This document shows, piece by piece, positions 1 to 5,809 of a DNA stretch of 10,582 bases. Position 1 is the first letter of the stretch. Each line of letters starts with the position of its first letter. Origin of the DNA: DATJSJ01 sp035504175 (GTDB lineage Bacteria; Pseudomonadota; Alphaproteobacteria; Acetobacterales; Acetobacteraceae). Under the pieces are notes generated by a model that was not told where the DNA came from, searched no databases, and saw only the letters and a program-made list of their open reading frames with translations. Made by a program: the position numbers and the translations under genes. Location: positions 1 through 10,582 of the forward strand of contig DATJSJ010000096.1 of assembly GCA_035504175.1 (NCBI GenBank). Reading direction: 5' to 3'.

Positions 1-240
1 GTCGGAGGCGAAATCCTCGAGCGGTCGCCAGTACGGTCCCGCATCCATGGCAATGACCGAAAACCCCGCCTCGGCCAAGCGACATGCCAGCGTGCCGCCG
101 CCCGCGCCGGTGCCGACGATGACGAAATCGACCGCATCGTCGTCGTGATATTCCCGCATCGGCACCCAGCCGCCCGGCCGCATGACATCGGGCGCGCGGC
201 CGCCGACCGCCCGCGGCACGCGCTGCGGATCAACCGACAC
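1..240 (-). CDS. GMC family FAD-dependent oxidoreductase, N-terminal fragment (cut by window edge)
   Basis: Only the first 80 codons are in the window; the stop lies beyond position 1. The fragment shows a dinucleotide-binding Rossmann start: a hydrophobic strand followed by G43-x-G45-x-x-G48 and then D66-A-G-P, as in the FAD domain of glucose-methanol-choline oxidoreductases. Such enzymes oxidise sugars, polyols or alcohols and pass electrons to a quinone or cytochrome; the substrate cannot be told from this piece. A GTG start at 240 is chosen because the stretch before the Rossmann fold (residues 8-25, with V-P-R-x-V-G-G-R and M-R-P-G-G-W) looks like real protein. An internal ATG at 183 would give a shorter form of 61 codons. 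The GTG overlaps the end of the subunit 3-like gene by 11 bp, suggesting translational coupling and a two-subunit enzyme. No signal peptide is visible at either start. Family fairly sure, start moderately sure. Confidence 0.82.
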   Translation of the reverse strand, partial: MSVDPQRVPRAVGGRAPDVMRPGGWVPMREYHDDDAVDFVIVGTGAGGGTLACRLAEAGFSVIAMDAGPYWRPLEDFASD

Positions 241-871
241 GACGATTCTCGTCCCGCACGTGCTCCTCGTTGCCGCCATGCGCCTCGACCGCCTCCCAGG
301 AATCGCGGCGGTCGAACCCCATCCGGACATAGCCGCGCGGGCTCGCCGGGCCGCCGAAGCCGATCTCGTTCCAGGTCTGCGGAAATGCGTAATGTCCGTG
401 CACGATGTCGTGCATCAGGCGCTGGCTGAAGAACAGCGCGGGCGGCATCTCGCCCCAGGCCGCGTCCCGCAGCTCGCCCTGCTGCATCCGGCGCAGCAGC
501 ACGTCCTGATCAGTTCCCGCGAGGCGCACGAACGCGCGGCCATAGGCCGTCTGCGCCTCCTGCTCCAGCGCGTGCAGGCCGCGCCGCCAGGCCTCGCGCT
601 GCGGCGGCAGCCTGGCGTTGCGATAGCCGTCGAGCGCGTTGGTGTGCAACCGGTGATCGACCATCGCGACCGCGGGCACCGGTGGTCGGCCCGGCACTTG
701 CGGCACCACGCGCTGGCAGATCGCCTGTACCATCTCCCATTCCGCGAGCGTGAAGAAACGCGGCTCGCCCGGCAGCGACAGTCGCTGATCGATCACCCGC
801 CGGGTGATTTCGTTCCAGGAGGGTGTGTGACGTTTGCGCATCACGTCATAGCCAGGAAAGTGCTCACGCAT
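230..871 (-). CDS. Gluconate 2-dehydrogenase subunit 3 family protein
   Basis: A 213-residue protein whose C-terminal third carries the hallmark of the gluconate 2-dehydrogenase subunit 3 family: H158-G-H-Y-A-F then W167-N-E-I-G-F-G-G-P, followed by R-G-Y and a G-F-D-x-R-D-S-W segment (residues 185-192). In characterised gluconate dehydrogenases this small subunit partners a GMC flavoprotein and supplies the Tat export signal. Here the flavoprotein gene follows directly with an 11-bp overlap, and the upstream membrane protein gene overlaps this one by 8 bp (ATGCGTGA, positions 871-864), so all three are probably made in fixed ratio. Unlike the classical subunit 3, the N-terminus (M-R-E-H-F-P-G-Y) has no twin-arginine motif with a hydrophobic core; R24-R25 is not followed by one. 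The complex may therefore stay on the cytoplasmic side, or the signal may lie on another subunit. The rest of the protein is helical, charged and unremarkable. Confidence 0.85.
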   Translation of the reverse strand: MREHFPGYDVMRKRHTPSWNEITRRVIDQRLSLPGEPRFFTLAEWEMVQAICQRVVPQVPGRPPVPAVAMVDHRLHTNALDGYRNARLPPQREAWRRGLHALEQEAQTAYGRAFVRLAGTDQDVLLRRMQQGELRDAAWGEMPPALFFSQRLMHDIVHGHYAFPQTWNEIGFGGPASPRGYVRMGFDRRDSWEAVEAHGGNEEHVRDENRRVG

Positions 872-1826
872 CGGGCTGGTCCCGCATCAGGCCGAGCGCC
901 GCGAGTGCCGCGAGGGCGAGACCGGTGAAACTCGGTGGCGCCGGAATCGGCGGGCCGTTCTGCACGTTCTGACGCCAGTTGCGCCAGCCGCCCATGTTGC
1001 GGGCGACGCCGATGACATGGAACCCGGCGCCGGCCAGCCCGACGATTGCGGTCAGCCGCAGCCAAAGCCGCGTGAACCAGCGATCGCGGCGGCCGGGACC
1101 CATCGCCGCCTCCGCCATCAGCGCCGCCGCCGCCGGCGGCACGGTGACCGGCAGGAACATGAACGGGTCGTGGAAGGCACCGCGGAAATGCAGCAGCCAG
1201 GCCTCGCCCGTGGTGCCGAGCAGGCCGGCGCTGCTGACCGCCGCCATGGCACGGCCGGCATGCACGCCGAAGATCGTCGGCCTGGCGTCCGGCGGCGTCT
1301 CGCGCACCCGTTCCGAGCAGAAGCCGAGCAGGCCCGAGAGCAGGATCGCCATCGGCGCGCCGAGCGGAGCACCGTAGAAGAGGTTGCTCCAGGAAAAGCC
1401 GCCCGGCCGCTTGGTGACGTTGTAGAGGTGGAATCCCGTGCCGACGACGCCGGTGACCGCGGTCAAGCCGTACGTGATGTCGCGCAGCCAATGCGCTCCG
1501 GCTTGGCGATCGGCGGTGCCGTGTGCGCTGACGCCGAGCGCCAGCGATGCCACGGCGAGCGGGGTGTACATTGCGCTGTTGTGGTAGCTCCCGCGATAGT
1601 GCTCGACCGCGCTGTCGGCGAGGACCGAGGCTGCGAGCACGCCTGCCGCCGTGTTCAGCCGGCGCGCCGCGCGAACCGCCGCCGCATGCGGGATGACCGG
1701 ACCTCGCCGCAACGGTGCGCGCAATCCACGCGGCGCCGACACCGCAAGGCTCTGCGTCGATCGCTCGGGCACGCGTTCACGCGCGACCGGCGATGCGATC
1801 CGCCGGGCAACCGTCTTCGTCCTCAT
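864..1826 (-). CDS. Internally duplicated polytopic membrane protein of unknown function, next to GMC dehydrogenase genes
   Basis: I do not recognise a named family for this 320-residue protein. After a basic, probably cytoplasmic N-terminus (residues 1-56), the rest alternates hydrophobic segments (roughly 58-75, 84-102, 116-136, 153-170, 190-212, 221-242, 253-276, 299-314), fitting about eight membrane spans. The two halves are repeats: residues 76-143 align without gaps to 213-280, with 21 of 68 identical by my count. Conserved points are H-[YF]-R-G-[SA]-[YF]-H (76-82 and 213-219), M-x-x-P, W, L-T-A, G-x-x-G-x-G-F-H (ending H133 and H270), and a G-G pair. The recurring histidines in or near membrane segments suggest haem, metal or quinone binding, which is inference. 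Start ATG 1826 is preceded by GGAGGG at good spacing. The end overlaps the subunit 3-like gene by 8 bp, so it is likely the membrane anchor or electron acceptor of that dehydrogenase. Confidence 0.8.
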   Translation of the reverse strand: MRTKTVARRIASPVARERVPERSTQSLAVSAPRGLRAPLRRGPVIPHAAAVRAARRLNTAAGVLAASVLADSAVEHYRGSYHNSAMYTPLAVASLALGVSAHGTADRQAGAHWLRDITYGLTAVTGVVGTGFHLYNVTKRPGGFSWSNLFYGAPLGAPMAILLSGLLGFCSERVRETPPDARPTIFGVHAGRAMAAVSSAGLLGTTGEAWLLHFRGAFHDPFMFLPVTVPPAAAALMAEAAMGPGRRDRWFTRLWLRLTAIVGLAGAGFHVIGVARNMGGWRNWRQNVQNGPPIPAPPSFTGLALAALAALGLMRDQPDA

Positions 1827-1857
1827 CAGCCGCGCCCTCCGGCGAGAGCGGCCGCGC

Positions 1858-1877
1858 GGGGCAGCGTGCGCTGCCCC
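1858..1877 (-). terminator. GC-rich hairpin just after the ThDP enzyme gene; possible terminator or processing site
   Basis: A perfect 8-bp inverted repeat, GGGGCAGC and GCTGCCCC, with a 4-nt loop lies 13 nt beyond the stop of the ThDP enzyme and upstream of the membrane protein start at 1826. No run of T follows on the minus strand, so it is not a textbook rho-independent terminator. It could weaken readthrough into the membrane protein operon or protect the upstream mRNA end. Confidence 0.4.
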
Positions 1878-1890
1878 CGGGCCCGTGCCA

Positions 1891-3681
1891 TCACTCCTTG
1901 CTGCCGGGCAGCACGGAACTCAGCACCTGCCGCGCCGCTCCCACCAGCACGCCACTCTCGTCCGGATCGCCCTCGACCAGCATCGAGGTGAAATTCTTCG
2001 CCTGCTTCAGCGTGATGTGCGGCGGCAGCGGCGGCACCTCCGGATCCGTCTTGACCTCCAGCACCACCGGGCGGTCGGAGGCGAGCGCCTCGTCCCAGGC
2101 AGCCCCGAGCCGCTCGGGATCGTCGCAGAACAGGCCGCGCAACCCGATCAGCTCGGCGAAGCGATGGTAGGGCACGTCGGGGATCTGCTGCGATGCGTTG
2201 AACTTCGGATCGCCCTCCTGCACCCGCTGCTCCCAGGTCACCTGGTTGAGGTCCTGGTTGTTGAACACGCAGACGACCCATTTCGGATTCGACCATTCGC
2301 GCCAGTATTTCGCGACGGTGATCAGCTCCGCCATGTTGTTCATCTGCATCGCCCCGTCGCCGACCAGCGCCACCACGGGCCGATCGGGATGCGCGAACTT
2401 GGCCGCGATCGCGTATGGCACCGCGGCACCCATCGAGGCGAGACCGCCAGACAGCGAGCACATCATGCCGCGGCGGATCTTCAGATCCCGCGCGAACCAG
2501 TTGGCGCAGGAGCCGGAATCGCTGGTGATGATGCAGCGGTCGGGCAGGCGCGGCGACAATTCCCAGGTGACCCGCTGCGGGTTGACCGGTGTCGCCTTGG
2601 CCATCGCCCGCTCGCGCATCGTCTCCCACCACTCCGAGACGTTCTTCTCGATCTCGGCCCGCCAGGCACGGTCGGTCTTCTCCCGCAGCAGCGGCAGCAG
2701 CGCGCGCAAGGTGGTGGTGCTGTCGCCGACGAGATTGACCTCCATCGGATAGCGCAGGCTCAGCATGTCCGGCTTGAGATCGATCTGCACGCCGCGCGCC
2801 TGGCCTTCCTTCGGCAGGAACTCGGAATAGGGAAAACCCGAGCCGATCATCAGCAGCGTGTCGCATCCGGTCATCATGTCCGAGCTCGGCCGGGTGCCGA
2901 GCAGACCGATCGAGCCGGTGACCCAGGGCAGATCGTCGGGCAGCGCCGCCTTGCCGAGCAACGCCTTGGCCACGCCCGCGCCGAGCTTCTCGGCCACCGC
3001 AATGACCTCGTCCGTCGCGTGCAGCGCGCCGGCGCCGACCAGTATCGCGACCTTCCTGCCCTCGTTGAGCACGGCGGCGGCGCGGTGAAGATCGTCATCC
3101 CGCGGCACCACCACCGGATCGCTGTAGCCGATGCCGGAGTGCAGCGTGCCGTGCTTGCGCGGCGGTGGCGCGTAGCTCATCTCCTGCAGGTCGTTCGGCA
3201 TTATGATCGCCGTGACACGGCGTTCGCCCTTAGCGATGCGCACCGCCCGGTCGATCAGGTGACGCACCTGCGCCGGCACCGTCGCCTGTTCGACGAAGGC
3301 GCCGGCCACGTCCTTGTACATGCTGACCACGTCCAGCTCCTGCTGGTAGTGGCCGCCGACTGCGGCGCGGGCCTGCTGTCCGGCGATCGCGAGCACAGGC
3401 ATGTGATCGAGCCGCGCGTCATAAAGCCCGGTGATCAGGTGCGAGGCGCCGGGGCCGGAGGTCGCGAGGCAGACGCCGAGCTCACCGGTGAACTTGGCAT
3501 AGGCGCTGGCCATGAAGGCGGCCATTTCCTCGTGCCGCACCTGCACCAGCTTGATCTTGCCGTCGGCCCGGTTCATCGCGCCGAGGAGGCCGTTGATGCC
3601 ATCGCCCGGATAGCCAAAGACGATCCGCACGCCCCACTCATGCAGGCGTTCCCAGAAGAAGTCTCCAACGGTCTGGCTCAT
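1891..3681 (-). CDS. Thiamine-diphosphate-dependent enzyme, pyruvate oxidase/PoxB-like
   Basis: A 596-residue three-domain ThDP enzyme. The N-terminal PYR domain has the activating glutamate in R49-H-E-E-M (E51), then S75-G-P-G and H-L-I-T-G-L-Y-D. A central domain (about 195-335) contains G279-S-G-F-P-Y and V-Q-I-D, as in flavin-dependent pyruvate oxidases. The C-terminal PP domain has the ThDP/Mg motif G441-D-G ending at N474-N, with 30 residues between instead of the usual 26 or so. Order and wording of motifs match E. coli PoxB (pyruvate:quinone oxidoreductase, pyruvate to acetate plus CO2) better than acetolactate synthase, including the late P-P-H-I-T-L-K-Q-A-K segment (554-562). The tail after 570 differs from the lipid-binding end of PoxB, so membrane recruitment is uncertain. 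Start ATG 3681 has GGAG 8 nt upstream. It is divergent from the SDR gene across a 337-bp gap. Class sure, exact reaction not. Confidence 0.88.
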   Translation of the reverse strand: MSQTVGDFFWERLHEWGVRIVFGYPGDGINGLLGAMNRADGKIKLVQVRHEEMAAFMASAYAKFTGELGVCLATSGPGASHLITGLYDARLDHMPVLAIAGQQARAAVGGHYQQELDVVSMYKDVAGAFVEQATVPAQVRHLIDRAVRIAKGERRVTAIIMPNDLQEMSYAPPPRKHGTLHSGIGYSDPVVVPRDDDLHRAAAVLNEGRKVAILVGAGALHATDEVIAVAEKLGAGVAKALLGKAALPDDLPWVTGSIGLLGTRPSSDMMTGCDTLLMIGSGFPYSEFLPKEGQARGVQIDLKPDMLSLRYPMEVNLVGDSTTTLRALLPLLREKTDRAWRAEIEKNVSEWWETMRERAMAKATPVNPQRVTWELSPRLPDRCIITSDSGSCANWFARDLKIRRGMMCSLSGGLASMGAAVPYAIAAKFAHPDRPVVALVGDGAMQMNNMAELITVAKYWREWSNPKWVVCVFNNQDLNQVTWEQRVQEGDPKFNASQQIPDVPYHRFAELIGLRGLFCDDPERLGAAWDEALASDRPVVLEVKTDPEVPPLPPHITLKQAKNFTSMLVEGDPDESGVLVGAARQVLSSVLPGSKE

Positions 3682-3726
3682 GACGGGCGCTCCGGGGCAG
3701 GATTGTGGCGGGCTGCACCGGCAACG

Positions 3727-3743
3727 CGCCGCCGCGGGCGGCG
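3727..3743 (-). other. Hairpin in the probable 5' leader of the ThDP enzyme mRNA
   Basis: CGCCGCC and GGCGGCG form a perfect 7-bp stem around a 3-nt loop, 46-62 nt upstream of the ThDP enzyme ATG. It could be leader RNA structure or part of an operator. In DNA this rich in G and C, short stems also arise by chance, so confidence is low. Confidence 0.25.
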
Positions 3744-3871
3744 GTTCGCCTCAAGTCGCGGTCTGTCGTGGCGGGAATCCTTGCCTGGCAAAGGCCGTGA
3801 CCGGTCGAGGCCGCGCCGGCGTCGCAGCGCGTGAGATCACGGCTTCGCGAACAGGCATCCTCACATGCGGC

Positions 3872-3980
3872 GCAACGGCACCGCGGCGCAGCCGTTGCCG
3901 CGTCAACCAATGGCGAGATCAATGGAGCGACGCGTGGCGACCGCGCGGCGGCACGACCGGGATCGCGGCGCCGCAACGGC
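3872..3980. promoter_or_regulatory. Candidate operator: three copies of GCAACGGC, two forming an inverted repeat
   Basis: GCAACGGC at 3872-3879 and its exact reverse complement GCCGTTGC at 3891-3898 form an 8-bp dyad with an 11-bp spacer. A third copy in direct orientation lies at 3973-3980. The two direct copies share the longer form CGCAACGGC-[AG]-C and are 101 bp apart. Spaced dyads like this are typical of dimeric regulators in divergent promoter regions. No regulator gene is nearby in the window, so the binding protein is unknown. Confidence 0.4.
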
Positions 3981-4007
3981 GCGTGCTCAGCCGCCCACCC
4001 CGCAAGC

Positions 4008-4014
4008 AGGAGAG
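4008..4014 (+). promoter_or_regulatory. Shine-Dalgarno site fixing the SDR start
   Basis: AGGAGAG lies 4 nt before ATG 4019. The frame is open for 113 codons further upstream, so this site and the fact that the Rossmann strand begins right after this ATG decide the start. Confidence 0.75.
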
Positions 4015-4018
4015 TGCC

Positions 4019-5110
4019 ATGTCGAAGATCGTTGTCGTGACCGGAGCCGGCGCTGGGGTGGGTCGTGCCACGGCCACGGAATTCGCACGACACGGGTGGG
4101 ACATCGCCCTGCTCGCCCGCGACGCGGACCGCCTGGAGCGGGCGGCGAGCGAACTGCGCAGCCATGGCGTGCGGGCCCTGCCGATCCCGGTCGACGTCGC
4201 GGACGACGCCGCCGTCGAAGCCGCCGCGACGCGCGTCGAATCCGAGCTCGGCCCGATCGACGTCTGGGTGAACGTGGCGATGGCGACCGTGTTCGCGCCG
4301 TTCGCCGAGATCTCACCCGATGAGTACCGGCGGGCGACGGAGGTGACCTATCTCGGCCAGGTCTACGGCACGATGGCGGCGCTGAAGCGCATGCGCACGC
4401 GCAACCGCGGCACAATCGTCCATGTCGGCTCCGCGCTCGCCTACCGATCCGTGCCGCTGCAATCCGCGTATTGCGGCGCGAAGGCGGCGATCCGAGGCTT
4501 CACCGATTCGCTGCGGTCGGAGATCATCCATGACGGGCTGAACGTGCACCTCACCACGGTCGACCTGCCGGCGGTCAACACGCCGCAATTCGACTGGGCG
4601 CTCAATCGCACCGGGCAGCAGGCGCAGCCGGTGCCACCGATCTATCAGCCCGAGGTTCCGGCGCGCGCGATCTACTTCGCGGCAACGCATCGCCGGCGCG
4701 AGATCTGGGTGGGCTTTCCCACGGTGAAGGCGATCCTTGGCAACCGCGTGGCGCCGGGCCTGCTCGATCGCTACCTCGCCTCCGCCGGATACAAGGGCCA
4801 GCTTACCGATGAGCCGCGGCCGGCCGATGCCCCGGCCAATCTGTTCGACCCGGTCACGGGCGCCTACGGCGCGCATGGCCGTTTCGATTCCCGCGCGCGC
4901 AGCGGAAGCTGGGAGATGTTCACCAGTCGCCACCGCGACGCGTTCTGGGCTGGCGCACTCGCTCTCATGGGCCTCGGCGCCGCGACACTGGTCCGCGAGC
5001 TCGGGCGAAATCGCTCACATCATTCGGCGGCGGCAGGCCAAAGCGGCCAAATCCGCGCTGCGGAGCGCGGGCTGCGGCGCAGGGCCTGCCCCGGAACCCC
5101 AACGCGATGA
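4019..5110 (+). CDS. SDR family oxidoreductase with C-terminal membrane segment
   Basis: A 363-residue short-chain dehydrogenase/reductase. It opens with a Rossmann fold and the cofactor motif T8-G-A-G-A-G-V-G; R34 after the second strand and the lack of an acidic residue at the strand end lean towards NADP(H), an inference. The catalytic residues are S138, Y151 and K155 (Y-C-G-A-K). The usual N-N-A-G is replaced by N85-V-A-M, and the position normally held by the fourth catalytic Asn is T110 (V-T-Y-L-G). Compared with ordinary 250-residue SDRs it has a C-terminal domain (about 205-300, with G-A-H-G-R-F-D at 284-290) and a hydrophobic segment at 309-326, possibly a membrane anchor. This matches a group of long SDRs of unassigned substrate, recalled from memory. 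Beyond residue 330 the sequence turns into basic, low-complexity protein encoded by hairpin-forming DNA. It is monocistronic and convergent with the epimerase gene. Confidence 0.87.
   Translation: MSKIVVVTGAGAGVGRATATEFARHGWDIALLARDADRLERAASELRSHGVRALPIPVDVADDAAVEAAATRVESELGPIDVWVNVAMATVFAPFAEISPDEYRRATEVTYLGQVYGTMAALKRMRTRNRGTIVHVGSALAYRSVPLQSAYCGAKAAIRGFTDSLRSEIIHDGLNVHLTTVDLPAVNTPQFDWALNRTGQQAQPVPPIYQPEVPARAIYFAATHRRREIWVGFPTVKAILGNRVAPGLLDRYLASAGYKGQLTDEPRPADAPANLFDPVTGAYGAHGRFDSRARSGSWEMFTSRHRDAFWAGALALMGLGAATLVRELGRNRSHHSAAAGQSGQIRAAERGLRRRACPGTPTR
5032..5090 (+). repeat. Nested inverted repeats under the SDR C-terminal tail
   Basis: An outer 8-bp stem (GGCAGGCC at 5032-5039 with GGCCTGCC at 5083-5090) encloses an inner 7-bp stem with a 4-nt loop (CCGCGCT at 5053-5059, AGCGCGG at 5064-5070). 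The DNA lies inside the last 26 codons of the SDR gene, whose protein tail there is unlike the rest of the enzyme. It looks like 3' untranslated structure captured by an open frame. No T-run follows. Confidence 0.4.
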
Positions 5111-5124
5111 TGACCGGGATGCGC

Positions 5125-5141
5125 GCCGCCTGACCGGCGGC
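5125..5141. terminator. Small hairpin between convergent SDR and rpe genes
   Basis: GCCGCC and GGCGGC form a 6-bp stem with a 5-nt loop (TGACC) in the 33-bp gap between the converging stop codons, starting 2 nt after the rpe stop. Being symmetric, it could act on both transcripts. There is no T tract on either side, so termination here would be weak or would need Rho. Confidence 0.4.
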
Positions 5142-5143
5142 CG

Positions 5144-5809
5144 CTACCTCGCCGCCGCCCGCCGGATCGCCGCGATGTTGTCGCCGTAGGCGGGCGGACC
5201 GCCCCGGAAGATCGCCGAGCCGGCGACCAGCACATCCGCCCCGGCCTCGGCGCAGAGCCGGGCCGTGTCCGGTGCGACGCCCCCATCCACCTGCAGCCGG
5301 ATGTCGCGATCGCCGATCATCGCCCGCACGCGACGGATCTTCTCGAGCTGGGACGGCAGGAAAGCCTGGCCGCCGAACCCGGGATTTACCGTCATCACCA
5401 GCACGAGATCGGCCGCGTCCAGGACGTATTCCAGCGCGGTCTCCGGCGTCGCCGGACAAAGCGAAACGCCGGCGCGCTTGCCCAAGGCGCGGATCGCCTG
5501 CAGCGAGCGGTGCAGATGCGGCCCGGCCTCCGCGTGCACGGTGATGCGATCGGCACCGGCGCGCGCAAACGCCTCCAGATACGGATCCGCCGGCGCGATC
5601 ATCAGATGCACGTCGAATGGCCGATCGCTCGCGCCACGCACCGCCGCCATCACCGCCGGACCGAAGGTGATGTTGGGCACGAAATGCCCGTCCATCACGT
5701 CGACGTGGATCCAGTCCGCGCCCGCCGCCGTCACCGCCCGCACCTCCTCGCCCAGCCGCGCGAAATCGGCGGAGAGGATGGAGGGCGCGATCAGCACCCG
5801 CTCAGCCAT
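5144..5809 (-). CDS. rpe: Ribulose-phosphate 3-epimerase (CbbE), last gene of the cbb operon
   Basis: This 221-residue enzyme interconverts ribulose 5-phosphate and xylulose 5-phosphate, feeding aldolase/transketolase products back to the RuBisCO substrate. It is a complete TIM barrel of usual length. It opens with I-A-P-S-I-L-S-A-D-F, then H35-V-D37-V-M-D-G-H-F, H68-L-M and V174-D175-G-G; H35, D37, H68 and D175 fit the family's metal ligands, D37 and D175 being the acid-base pair. M-T-V-N-P-G-F-G-G-Q-x-F (139-150) is the phosphate-side loop, followed by the G-S-A-I-F end. One oddity: the strand usually reading S-L-N-P-A-T-P has Cys (C118, codon TGT at 5458-5456) in place of Asn. The ATG overlaps the cbbX stop by 8 bp (ATGGCTGA), implying coupled translation. 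Identification is secure. Confidence 0.97.
   Translation of the reverse strand: MAERVLIAPSILSADFARLGEEVRAVTAAGADWIHVDVMDGHFVPNITFGPAVMAAVRGASDRPFDVHLMIAPADPYLEAFARAGADRITVHAEAGPHLHRSLQAIRALGKRAGVSLCPATPETALEYVLDAADLVLVMTVNPGFGGQAFLPSQLEKIRRVRAMIGDRDIRLQVDGGVAPDTARLCAEAGADVLVAGSAIFRGGPPAYGDNIAAIRRAAAR

Larger units (their letters stand above)
3682..4018. promoter_or_regulatory. Divergent intergenic region between ThDP enzyme and SDR genes
   Basis: A 337-bp stretch without a convincing gene; it must hold promoters for both flanking genes, which diverge. I found no strong -35/-10 pair. The best plus-strand candidate, TTGCCG at 3895 with ATCAAT 17 nt later, matches the -10 consensus in only three positions. 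Structure present: a 7-bp stem with a 3-nt loop at 3727-3743 in the probable leader of the ThDP gene, and copies of the 8-mer GCAACGGC described separately. An open plus-strand frame continuous with the SDR gene crosses the whole region but has no protein-like composition and no ribosome site. Confidence 0.5.

Noticed and set aside
1651..3834. Plus-strand open frame of more than 700 codons opposite the ThDP enzyme gene
   Set aside because: Arg/His/Gln-rich composition with no domain sense; it arises because G/C third positions of the real minus-strand gene remove stops from the antisense frame.
3680..4018. SDR frame extended 113 codons upstream, or a separate small gene there
   Set aside because: No protein-like composition and no ribosome site; the cofactor-binding strand begins right after ATG 4019 with AGGAGAG in front.
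3638..4165. Minus-strand open frame of 175 codons across the divergent region
   Set aside because: It overlaps both flanking genes out of frame, is Arg/Ala-rich and has no motif or plausible start context.
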